NCBI GenBank assembly: GCA_033816765.1
Contig: CM066292.1
Coordinates: 2,852,001 to 2,916,000 of the forward strand
DNA length: 64,000 nt
From: Nothopassalora personata
Lineage: Eukaryota > Ascomycota > Dothideomycetes > Mycosphaerellales > Mycosphaerellaceae
Reading direction: 5' to 3'
The notes under the pieces are model-generated. The model was not told the origin of the DNA and did no database searches. It saw nothing but the letters and a program-made list of their open reading frames with translations. The translations under genes were made by a program, and so were the position numbers. Position 1 is the stretch's first letter. The number at the start of each line of letters is the position of its first letter. Positions 6,936-17,800 of this stretch are shown in pieces.

Positions 6936-9900
6936 TAAAGTCGACCCTTTAAGGCGAGTAGATGTGTGTCTAGCGTAGCGACTAGGGAAAAGGTAGAGGA
7001 CTAGAAGTAGGTCGCTCCTAAGTCCGAGTTTTCCTAAAGTCGACCCTTTAAGGCGAGTAGATACGTGTCTAGCGCGTTACTTACGAGGCGTAGTCGAGAC
7101 TCGTAAGGGCTTTCGCGAGGCTACGTTTCTCCTAGATAACTATACGGATCTTAGCCTAGTATCGTATAAGTATATACTCCGACATTAAATGTAACCTATT
7201 AATAGGGTAAGGCTACCGAAGTTAGAGTCGTATACGCATAACCTAGGGTATTACTACGGCGCCTTTACGGTTCGGCTACGACTCGCTAATAACACGGGAG
7301 TAGAGCGCGTAAGTAACGCTATCTACTACGCGGTACCTATAGGTAGGCTATTAGTAATTTTAGGTAGACCCTAGAGGTACCGTAATCGGATCGTAAAGAG
7401 CGATTATAAGGACTAGTAGTACTACGGTGTAGAGACGCCTACGATTTAGTAGCGTAACGTACGAGAGTTCCTTAAGGATCTCGAGAGCTTAAAGCAGGTT
7501 TATGCGATAAGTGTTCGGGCTATTACTATAGTAGTACCCAAAGGAGAGGGTCCCTCGTAGCCTAAAGAATTTATAGACTTCCGAGATATATACGTACCTA
7601 ATAAGTAGGCGAAGCGTAAGATGCCCGACGGGGTTAAGTATGCGATTAATCTCGTTAAAGGAAAGAAACCCCCTTTTAAGCCGCTATACTACTAGTCCTT
7701 AACTAAGCTAGAGGCCTTAAAGGAGTACCTTACGTAAGTAATAGAGAAGGGGTGGATTAGGCGATCCGTAAGCGAGGCGGGTGCGCCTATTCTATTCGTG
7801 CTAAAGAAGAATAGCACTCTTAGGCTCTATGTAGACTATAGAGGCTTAAATAAGATTATAGTAAAGAACCGATACCCCCTACCCCTAATTAGCGAGACGC
7901 TAGATAGGCTATTAGGTTCTAGGTTCTTTACTATAATCGATTTAAAGGACGCCTACTATCGTATTCCTATTAAGCGAGGCGATAAGTGGAAGACTACGTT
8001 TCGTACGCGATACGGACACTACGAGTACCTAGTAATGCCGTTCGGGTTAACTAACGCACTAGTAACCTTTTAAGGGTATATTAATAAGGCGCTAACCGGC
8101 TTAGTTAATAACATTTACGTAGTCTACCTAGATGATATCCTTATCTATAGCGAGACGCGTAAGGTATACGTACGAGCCGTACGCGAAGTGCTTACGAGGC
8201 TACGGAAGTTTACTCTATTCGCAAACCCTAAGAAGTGCTACTTCTTCTAGGAGAGTGTAGAGTTCCTTAGGTTTATCGTAAGCGCCGTAGGCGTGCCGAT
8301 AGATAGGAGTAGGGTAGCCGCTATCGAGGAATAGCCTATACCTACGACCTTTTATAAGGTCTAGTTCTTCCTTAGGTTTTGCAACTTCTACCGGCGTTTT
8401 ATAGAAGGATACTTAAGGGTCTACAAGCCCCTAACGGACCTACTAAAGGGATCTAAGGACGGTAAGAAGTAGGGCCCTCTTACGTAGACCTTAAGCGAAG
8501 AGTAGGCGTTTCGATAGCTTAAGGCCGGATTCTTAGGTGCACTAATACTTAGGCACTTTAATCCTACGCTACGTACGCGAGTCGAAACCGACGCGTTAGG
8601 TTTCGCGATCGTAGGTATTATATCCTAATTGTTTAGTGCTAAGTAGCATCCTATTGCGTTCTATTTACGTAAGATAATACTAGCCGAGTATAACTACGAG
8701 ATGTACGATTAGGAGCTACTTACAGTAGTTAAGGCTTTTAAGTATTAGAGGCTATACTTAGAGGGTCCTACGTATATGGTGCGAGTACTAGTCGACTACG
8801 CTAACCTATAGGGCTTTATAATAGTAAAGTAGCTAAATGGGCGGTAAGCTCGATAGGCTACGTTCCTATAGTCTTTTAATTTTATAGTAGAGCATCGGCC
8901 GGGTAAGACTAACCTAGCCGACGCACCTTCGAGACGTAGTAACTACGTAGCTATAACGTAATAAACTTCGAACTTACTACCTACCTTATAAAGTAAGCTA
9001 TCTTTCTAGAAGGAGTCTCTAGGAGGGATAAGCGAGCCGACGGTAAAGCGCGTGCTTACTACCTACGAGGCCATATAGGGCGATATAGGCGCGGTAATAG
9101 TAGTGCGGAGAGGTAACCTTCCCTATTAAGACAAGCCGTCGTTACTAGTAGCAGTATACGCTACAGTAATATAGGGTTAAGCTTATAGCTCGACGGGTAA
9201 GTTAATCCTACTCTTAATAAAGATCGCGTAGTAGTAAGACAACTAGTATATCGTATACTTAGCGTAGGCGCTAAGCGCGAGGGACGCTAAGGGATAGTAT
9301 ATAAAGGATAACCTTATGTACTACGGAGACGCGATCGTAGTACCTAGGGATTACGTAATTAGGTCGTATCTAATTCGTATACACTACGACGACGTCCTTG
9401 CGGGTTACTTTAGAAGGACTAAGACTAAAGAGCTATTACGACGTAATTATTAGTAGGACTTACTTAGTACGGACGTAAAGTAATATGTTTAAGCCTATAG
9501 AACCTACTAGGGTTCGAAGACTAAACGCTATCGACCCTATAGTAGGCTATAACCGCTTCCTAGACCGGAGCGACCGTAGTAGGAAATCACTATAGATTTT
9601 ATTACGGACCTACCTCTAAGTACGCGAACCGGTTACGTGTATAATGCGATCCTAGTAATAGTCGATCGCTACTTAAAAATAAGCTTATACATCCCGACGA
9701 CGAAGACTTACATAGCCGTAGAGCTTACGAGGCTCCTACGAGACGAAGTCGTGCGATACTATAGTGTCCCGTTAGGTATAGTAAGCGACCGAGGTCCGGT
9801 CTTTACTAGTTAATTTTAGAGTAACTTCTACTTCGAGGCGCGTATAAAGCGTAAGCTATCTACGGCCTTTTACCCTTAGACTAACGGCTAAACTAAGAGG

Positions 9901-10968
9901 GTAAACTAAACCCTCGAACAATATCTTCGTTATTACTATAGTAACAATTAAACTAAGTAGGCTAAGTGGCTTGTAGTTACTAAATTCGTAGCTAACAATA
10001 GCATCTACGTAATACTACGGATAAGTCTATTCGAGATAGCGTACGGTTAGTAACCTAAGATTACCCCTATACTAACTAGATCTCGAGACGAGACCTAGGG
10101 GGGGGAAGTACTAGTAGCGGTAATAGCTACGAGTCGTATACGAAAACTACGCGCTACACTCGAGGAGCGATAGAAGGCTACAGTAGAAAGCTAGGCTCGC
10201 TACTATAATAAGACCTACTAAGCTAAGACCTACCGCGTAGGTAACTTAGTCCTATTATTAACGAAGAACCTTAAGTTAGTAGTACTAAAGAAGAAGATAG
10301 GTCCGAAGTTTATCGGCCTATACCGTATTACGGACGCTATCGGTTCGTAGGCGTACCGCCTAGCGCTACTAGCCGACTTAAGGCTCTATAACGTCTTCTA
10401 TATCTCTCTCCTCGAGCCGTATATCGGTAGCGATAGGGATGGACCCGTACCCCCTCTAGCTAATAAGGACGGAGAGTATAAGGTAGAGGTAGTACTAGAT
10501 AGGCGTATGTTAGGAACCGCTGTACGTTATCACAACTCGGGCTTGGATCTTTGCAGGGATGTCTCAATCAGTTATGAAGGTAGTGGTTCCAAACAGTATA
10601 TAGTGTATACTTAAAATGAGTTGAGCACGAGGCTCCTATCTACTTGCAAAAGAGCGTCGTCTATATAGTGCCGTGTCTTGGCGTGATCTTTCCTGCTCTC
10701 TCTGCTCTCTCTGCTCTCTCTCGAGAGCACCCGAGAGCACTGAGAGCACTCTGCATATCGGGTGCATCCGCTGGTCTGCTGGCATCGATTGGTTAGCTAC
10801 GGGCTTCCCCAGACCGATCCGTAACAGCGTAAGCGTAAGGGTAAGCTACAGTATCTAGTCTAGTAGAAGGGCTAGCTAGAGGAGTACAATAGCTAGGAAC
10901 CGGCGGAGGGCCTCGCGAATGCGGATCGCATAGTAGCCGACTATAAGGCGTTAAGGAGAAGTAAATGA
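6890..10968 (+). pseudogene. Pol pseudogene of copy A, split by a solo LTR
   Basis: This aligns with pol of copy B. A short open piece (7798-8073) still shows reverse transcriptase motifs, [20 protein letters not shown] and MPFGLTNA. Elsewhere TGG, CAG and CAA codons have become TAG or TAA dozens of times. The block corresponding to the chromodomain is cut at 10507 by a solo LTR with GCGTA duplications and resumes at 10832. The gene's stop corresponds to TGA at 10966-10968. No function remains. Confidence 0.85.
10508..10826 (-). repeat. Solo LTR (319 bp), element 1 family, inverted
   Basis: TGTTAGGAACC...CCGTAACA is flanked by perfect GCGTA duplications (10503-10507 and 10827-10831). It has the same length as the LTR at 1584-1902 and is nearly identical in reverse complement. 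It is not RIP-mutated. It lies within the chromodomain-coding part of copy A's pol. Confidence 0.92.
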
Positions 10969-11102
10969 GACTAGTACTAGAGCATAAATAAAACTTTTCT
11001 TAACTATAAACAAAATAAAAGCTAAAGAGTAGCGCGCCTACTAGGGGCTACGTAGAGTAGTAGTAGGCGAGGAGCCCGCGAGTAGCGTGTAAGGCAAGCG
11101 CC

Positions 11103-12041
11103 TTAGTTATCGTCGCGTAGTAACTTAGGTAGGAATACCTAGTCGGCGGCGGTAGTATCGATATTCTACGCCTATAGGAACTAGGACTACGGTTAGTAGT
11201 ATACACGTATACGAGGAATATACGACTTACGGCGCGGCCGAGTTCGAACAGCCTATTAAGGGCGCGGTTCTACTCCTACTAGAGCGCGAGGGCTACGGCG
11301 GCGGGGGCGGCGGTAGTAGTAGCGGCCGCGGGGGTACGCATACGGGTTTCCCCGGCACGCTTATGCTTATAGGCATTGAACTACCTAATAGCCTATAGAA
11401 AGGGTTAGCCGAAGTATAGGAGACGTACTAGAGCCCCCCCGCGAGTAGTAGTCGACTCGTAGGAGCGAAGTAGCGACTTACCTCCGTAATGTCGTTACCT
11501 AGCTAGGCATATAGGCGGATCTACTCTACTAGCTCCTACTACTAGAGGTCTATAGGCGCCTAGCCTATTATAGCCGTAAGGAAGTCGCGCTAGGAGCGCG
11601 CGGCGCGTAGGCGGCTTACTAGCGAGGCGATAGCGTAGCTAGTGTTAGGCACGTACTTATGTCTATCACGCCTATAGCGGCCGCACTTCCTTAGGAGCTC
11701 GCCGGTAGTAACACTATTATAGTTATCGGCTTCGTCTAGTAAGTAGTTAGTATACGAATCGTAGGCGGCGCGCGTAGAGACTTACCCTTAACGAAGTATA
11801 GGAGGCACCGTATGTATATATTAATCCTCTACGAGAGCTTAGTAGCGGGCCAGGGCGTTAGTAGCTACGAGGGGGATACTAGTCGCTTACGACTACTAGG
11901 CGTTCTAGGTACGTTGCGTACTAGAGCCGCCTAGCGGCGCTCGTCTTCTAAGGTGCTAGTACTAGTAGTGCTGTCGCTACTAATACTACTAGAGGAGGCG
12001 GAGCGGCTAGAGAACGGAGGCGAGGAGGGTCCGTTAGACAT
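11103..12041 (-). pseudogene. RIP-mutated antisense three-exon gene of copy A
   Basis: This is the counterpart of the antisense gene at 18693-19463 in copy B. The ATG (12041-12039), the first intron's GTAAGT donor and the final stop position (11105-11103) can be aligned. Codons for Cys, Gln and Trp are changed by RIP. The last exon carries roughly 170 bp of GC-rich coding-like sequence (about 11135-11330) that is absent from copy B. The gene was thus part of the family before the two copies diverged, and copy B has a deletion. Confidence 0.65.
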
Positions 12042-12342
12042 AATAATAATAATACTAGCGAGGCACTTACGGTACGGGTGCGGTACGGGTACGTAGTAGT
12101 AGTGTAACGAAGGTAGTACGCTAGGGAACGTGCTAGGAGAATAGGGCTAGGTTAGGCTAGAGTTTTATACCCCTAACTAGCTACGTCGGCATAGTAACTA
12201 AGCCTTACTTACCTATACCTATATAACGACACGTACGTAACCCGTATATAGGCTATATAGTAACTATAATTCTAGAAGTACGTAGGAACCTCTACGTAGT
12301 AACTATCGAGCTAAGGATAGCTCGCACGGGAGGGGAGGCAAT

Positions 12343-12538
12343 TATAAGGGGCAGCCTAGTAGCTAACCCTTATATATAGCCTTATATGTAATATACGGTC
12401 GCGACCGGCTACTAAGCCGCACGTAACACGTATACGTACACCTTACGACGCGCGATGCGGCTTAAACAAAAGGTAAGAATTAGTTCATCTACGACTAGTA
12501 GGTCGTAGGCGTACTATACATTACGACATCCCTTTACA
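12343..12538 (+). repeat. 3' LTR of copy A
   Basis: 196 bp, TATAAGGGG...CCTTTACA, preceded by the purine tract GGGAGGGGAGGCAAT. It has RIP-type changes relative to the LTRs of copy B. Confidence 0.85.
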
Positions 12539-13434
12539 GTTATCGTTAAGCACTAGTTTCTATAGCTACTTCTTACGTGCCTAGGCCTATACGTTCTTTA
12601 TAGTATACTACTAACATATAATCTTCGGAGTAGTTAGAAATACTCGGTCTAACGCGTTAATGAAACTACGATCTCTATCTATTACCTATAGTTAAGATAA
12701 TAGTAATAGAGTAGGAGGTTTTGCAATACCGGACTTGTTCGTACCCTAGCTACTACGACGCTCGAAGATTCGCTTTACTAATTGCAGTACCTATGTAAAT
12801 ACTAGTTTGTCTTTATTGCCTATAATAGCATAGCTAAGAGGCATAGTTTCGTTAGCTCCTATGCCTCTAACGATGTTTAAGACTAGCCTCTTATACTTGT
12901 TCGTCTTATAGGTATTGTTAACGATTAGATACTTAGGGTAATGCTAGTAGATTTGCTTAGCTAGTTAAGGGTGAATAACTAGCAGTTTATTAATCTCTCC
13001 GGCTTTATTCTTATCTATCTCTTAGTAGAATCTAAGGCGAACTAGTTCCTTAATAAGCGCTTTAGCAGCAGTTATATTGCCTTATGCTACCTTCTTAGCA
13101 TTCGTCCTAATGTTTTAGAGGTCCTTAAGGATCTATATACCTATAGAAAACACGTTATTAGAAGAGATATTATGCTTAATAAGAGGTTACGGGTACAGCG
13201 GGAGTCGTTATTAATAGAGCTACCTTACTGCCGCCGGCTAACGTTACTTATAATCTTTCTTCTTAAGTAACTCTAAGTACGTCGACAAGACACTATAATT
13301 ACGCTTTATATTATTAACAACTATCTACTTTATCCGCTTAGAACGCTACCGACGACGGTAAGTCGCGAAATCGCTAGCCGGCCGCGCCCTATAGTTGTGT
13401 TAATAGCTATTATTCGTACGAATCTTCTACCTGC
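12539..13434 (-). pseudogene. RIP-mutated Mutator-like transposase, central piece
   Basis: The minus-strand reading contains a block like YPKYLIVNNTYKTNKYKR followed by IVRGIG. About 70 residues later comes VIDRDRSFINALDRVF, then CQQYTIKNV if TAA/TAG are taken as former Gln codons. These correspond to the first and second acidic motifs of MULE/FAR1-like transposases (D.TYKTN.Y and TDRD.A..NA), with the first Asp now Asn. The piece continues at 5111 on one side and at 19965 on the other, separated by copies A and B. Confidence 0.65.
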
Positions 13435-13631
13435 TGTAAGGGGCAGCCCAGTGGCTAACCCCTACATGTGGCCTTGCATGTGACATGCGGTCGCGACCGG
13501 CTGCCAAGCCGCACGTGACACGCATGAGTACACCTTGCGACGCGCGATGCGTCTTGAACAAAAGGCAAGAATTAGTTCATCTACGACTGGCAGGTCGTGG
13601 GCGTGCTATACATTGCGACATCCCCTTAACA
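13435..13631 (+). repeat. 5' LTR of copy B (197 bp)
   Basis: TGTAAGGGG...CCCCTTAACA, identical by eye to 19768-19964. It contains AAGAATTAG at 13567-13575, which can pair with the region just after the LTR. Confidence 0.95.
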
Positions 13632-13634
13632 GTT

Positions 13635-13643
13635 CTAATTCTT
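13635..13643 (+). other. Putative self-priming primer-binding site of copy B
   Basis: CTAATTCTT begins three bases after the LTR and is the exact complement of AAGAATTAG within the LTR (13567-13575), about 60 nt away. There is no TGG start as for tRNA 3' ends. Copy A has the same pair. This fits Tf1-type fold-back priming. Confidence 0.45.
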
Positions 13644-13668
13644 CTCTTCGTTGCAATCCATACACGCC

Positions 13669-14836
13669 ATGGAGTCCGAACGCGACGACAGCAGCGCTAC
13701 GCTTGCGGCTCCCCTGAGCCCTAGGGCCCAGCAACAAGCGAGGCGTGCAGCCTTAGTCGCAAGGAGGGATGCCCTTCGGGCAGAGGTTGAGGAGAAGGAG
13801 ATACAGAGGGAGATTGAACAGTTGGAGATCTTGCGGGACGCAAGCGTGCCGCCGGCGGACCCTTAGGGCGAATCCGGCGGAGAACTATCCCCTACTCCCC
13901 CTCCCCCTCCTCCATCTGTAGTAACTGACGATGATATCGCAGCTCGAGGCGCGGTCGCATCGCATGCGACACGTTTGCGTCTCAAAGAACCTACGCCTTT
14001 TAGAGGGGACTCGATCAAGAAAGCACGGGTATTCCTAAGGGAGCTCTCTCTTGTCTTTGCCCTCTCAGGCGGCACGTATGTGACGAACGAGTCAAAGGTC
14101 CTGTATGGGGTTATGTACCTAAGCGGAGAGGCAAGTGAGCGATGGCACGCCAACCATAGCGTCCTTGACCTTAAAGGGTATACATACCAGGACTTTGAGG
14201 AGTTCTGTCGAGACGCATGCGGTGATCCTGTGAACCGCGTGCTCAACGTGATGTTGGAGTATGAGGCGGTGAAACAGAAGGACAACCAGACAGTGCGTCA
14301 GTTTGCGACTGAAGCTGGATGTCATGGAGGATCAGTTGGGGGACTATACGGAGGCGCAACGCGTGCGACATATGCTCGCTAAGCTTGCGCCTGGCCTGCG
14401 GTCCGCAATCGTCAAGTTTCATGACATCCCAACAACCAGAGAGGAACTGGTGATCCTGGCTTCGCGCATTGAAAGCACGGAGCGTGGCAGCGGAGGGCAC
14501 GACCGCGGGCAGCATGGTCGCCGCAGGCGAGAGACTGAGGGCGACCAAGGGCGAAGCGATCGTGGCTCGAAGCAGCAGAAGCATAGTCAGGCGTCGCGCG
14601 ACCCGGGTGCGAGTTACCAGCGGGACGCCGGCGGATCGTCTGTGACCTTTGATAGGACCAAAGCGGAGTGCTATGGATGCCATAAGAAGGGTCACATTAA
14701 GACGGATTGCCCGAACAGGCACCTGTGGAAGGACCGTGGCGCGCAAGCGGTTCGCAGGGTAGACGCTGCGAAGGCTCTGACTGAGAAGGGCAGCGACCAG
14801 GGAAAAGGCAGAGGACCAGAAGTGGGTCGCTCCTGA
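13669..14836 (+). pseudogene. Gag of copy B, with in-frame TAG and a +1 frameshift
   Basis: The ATG at 13669 opens about 65 codons with a Glu/Arg-rich coiled-coil-like segment, ending at TAG 13864-13866. The same frame then stays open, with the capsid-like block from RLKEPTPFRGDS onward, to about 14308. There one extra base relative to copy A (GACTGAAGC against GACTAAGC) shifts the reading. The third part, in the next frame, ends at TGA 14834-14836 and has the zinc knuckle CYGCHKKGHIKTDC. The TAG is shared with copy A, so it is either old or read through; the extra base is specific to copy B. A single full-length Gag is not encoded without recoding. Confidence 0.85.
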
Positions 14837-17800
14837 GTCCGAGTTTTCCTGAAGTCGACCCCTTGAGGCGAGTGGATGTGTGTCCATCGCAGCGACCAGG
14901 GAAAAGGCAGAGGACCAGAAGTGGGTCGCTCCTGAGTCCGAGTTTTCCTGAAGTCGACCCCTTGAGGCGAGTGGATGCGTGTCCAGCGCGTCACTTGCGA
15001 GGCGCAGTCGAGACTCGTGAGGGCTTTCGCGAGGCCACGTTTCTCCTGGATGACTGTGCGGATCTCAGCCTAGTGTCGTATGAGTATGTACTCCGACATC
15101 AAATGCAACCCATTGATGGGGCAAGGCTGCCGAAGTTAGAGTCGTATGCGCATGACCCAGGGTATTGCTACGGCGCCTTTGCGGTTCGGCTGCGACTCGC
15201 TGATGACGCGGGAGTAGAGCGCGTGAGTGACGCCATCTGCTACGCGGTGCCTATGGGTAGGCCATCAGTGATTTTGGGTAGACCCTGGCGGCATCGTAAT
15301 CGGATAGTGAAGGCCGATAAGGATGACCAGTGGTACTACGGTGCAGAGACGCCTGCGGTTCAGCAGCGTGACGCACGCGAGTTCCTTGAGGATCTCGAGA
15401 GCTCAAAGCAGGTTTATGCGATGAGTGTTCGGGCTATTGCTGCAGCAGTACCTGAAGGAGAGGGCCCCTCGTGGCCTGAAGAATTTGCAGACTTCCGAGA
15501 TGTATACGCACCTAATGAGCAGGCGAAGCGCAAGATGCCCGACGGGGTTGAGCATGCGATTGATCTCGTTGAAGGAAAGAAACCCCCTTTCAAGCCGCTG
15601 TACCACCAGTCCTTGACTGAGTTGGAGGCCTTGAAGGAGTACCTTGCGCAAGCAATGGAGAAGGGGTGGATTAGGCGGTCCGCAAGCGAGGCGGGTGCGC
15701 CTATCCTGTTCGTGCCAAAGAAGAATGGCACTCTTAGGCTCTGTGTTGATTACAGAGGCCTGAATGAGATTACAGTGAAGAACCGATACCCCCTGCCCCT
15801 AATCAGCGAGACGCTAGATAGGCTATCAGGTTCCAGGTTCTTCACTACAATCGATTTGAAGGACGCTTACCATCGTATCCCTATTAAGCGAGGCGATGAG
15901 TGGAAGACTGCGTTTCGCACGCGATACGGACACTACGAGTACCTGGTGATGCCGTTCGGGTTAACCAACGCACCGGCAACCTTTCAAGGGTATATCAACA
16001 AGGCGCTGACCGGCTTAGTTGATGACATTTGCGTGGTCTACCTAGATGATATCCTCATCTACAGCGAGACGCGTGAGGCACACGTGCGAGCCGTACGCGC
16101 GGTGCTGGAGAGGCTACGAAAGTTTGCCCTGTTCGCAAACCCTAAGAAGTGTCACTTCTTCCAGGAGAGTGCAGAGTTCCTTGGGTTTGTCGTGAGCGCC
16201 GCAGGCGTGTCGATGGACAGGAGCAGGGTAGCCGCTATCGAGGAATGGCCTACACCTACGACCTTTCATGAGGTCCAGTCCTTCCTTGGGTTTTGCAACT
16301 TCTACCGGCGTTTTATAGAAGGATACTCAAGGGTCTGCAAGCCCCTAACGGACCTGCTAAAGGGATCCAAGGACGGCAAGAAGCACGGCCCTCTCACGTG
16401 GACCTTAAGCGAAGAGCAGGCGTTTCGACAGCTTAAGGCCGGATTCTTAGGTGCACCAATACTTAGGCACTTCGATCCTGCGCTGCGCACGCGAGTCGAG
16501 ACGGATGCCTCAGGTTTCGCGATCGCAGGTATCATATCCCAATTGTTTGGTGCTGAGTGGCATCCCATCGCGTTCTATTCACGCAAGATGATACCAGCTG
16601 AGTGCAACTACGAGACGCACGATCAGGAGCTACTTGCAGTGGTTGAGGCTTTCAAGCATTGGAGGCCATACTTGGAGGGCGCTACGCATGCGGTGCGAGT
16701 GCTAGTCGACCACGCTAACCTACAGGGCTTCATGACAGTAAAGCAGCTGAATGGGCGGCAAGCTCGATGGGCTACGTTCCTGCAGTCTTTTGATTTTGTA
16801 GTGGAGCATCGGCCGGGTAAGACTAACCCAGCCGACGCGCCTTCGAGACGCAGTGACTACGCAGCCATAACGCAACAAACTTCGAACTTGCTGCCTACCT
16901 TGCAAAGTAAGCTGTCTTTCTGGAAGGAGTCTCTGGAAGGGACAAGCGAGCCGACGGTGAAGCGCGTGCTTGCCACCTGCGAGGCGATGCAGGGCGACAT
17001 AGGCGCGGCGATGGCAATGCGGAGAGGTGACCTTCCCCATCAAGACAAGCCGTCTTTACCAGCAGCAGTGTGCGCTGCAGTGATACAGGGTCAAGCTTAC
17101 AGCTCGACGGGTGAGTTGATCCCACTCTTGATGAAGATCGCGCAGCAGCAAGACGACCAGTGTGTCGCATGCTTGGCGCAGGCGCCAAGCGCGAGGGACG
17201 CCAAGGGATGGCATGTGAAGGATGACCTTGTGTACTGCGGAGACGCGATCGTGGTACCCAGGGATCACGCAATCAGGTCGCATCTGATTCGCATGCACCA
17301 CGACGACGTCCTCGCGGGTCACTTTGGAAGGACCAAGACTGAAGAGCTGTTGCGACGTAATTATTGGTGGGACTCACTTAGCACGGACGTGAAACAATAC
17401 GTCCAAGCCTGCAGAACCTGCCAGGGTTCGAAGGCGAGGCGCCATCGACCCTACGGCGAGCTGCAACCGCTTCCTAGACCGGAGCGACCGTGGCAGGAAA
17501 TCACCATGGATTTCATTACGGACCTACCTCCAAGCACGCGAGCCGGTTGCGTGTATGATGCGATCCTAGTGATAGTCGATCGCTACTCAAAAATGAGCTT
17601 GTACATCCCGACGACGAAGACTTGCACAGCCGTGGAGCTTGCGAGGCTCCTGCGAGACGAAGTCGTGCGACACTATGGTGTCCCGTCAGGCATAGTGAGC
17701 GACCGAGGTCCGGTCTTCACTAGTCAGTTTTGGAGTGACTTCTGCTTCGAGGCGCGTGTGAAGCGCAAGCTATCCACGGCCTTTCACCCTCAGACTGACG

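Larger units (their letters stand above)
5112..12538 (+). mobile_element. Copy A: RIP-mutated Ty3/Gypsy chromovirus
   Basis: This is a full-length relative of copy B in the same orientation, aligned almost end to end. It has a 5' LTR (5112-5307), gag (from 5345), pol, an antisense gene remnant (11103-12041) and a 3' LTR (12343-12538). Nearly every difference from copy B is CA to TA or TG to TA, while CG is kept, so the decay is RIP. It was further broken by two inverted solo LTRs (6442-6850 and 10508-10826). It interrupts the Mutator-like gene between 5111 and 12539. A target duplication can no longer be read with confidence. Confidence 0.9.

Noticed and set aside
5107..12543. Target duplication of copy A (CGTAT against GTTAT)
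   Set aside because: The flanks differ at two of five bases and not only by RIP-type changes, so no duplication is claimed.
13863..15731. Several minus-strand ORFs opposite gag and pol of copy B
   Set aside because: They are complements of the coding frame, rich in Ser/Arg/Leu, with no motif or splice signals.
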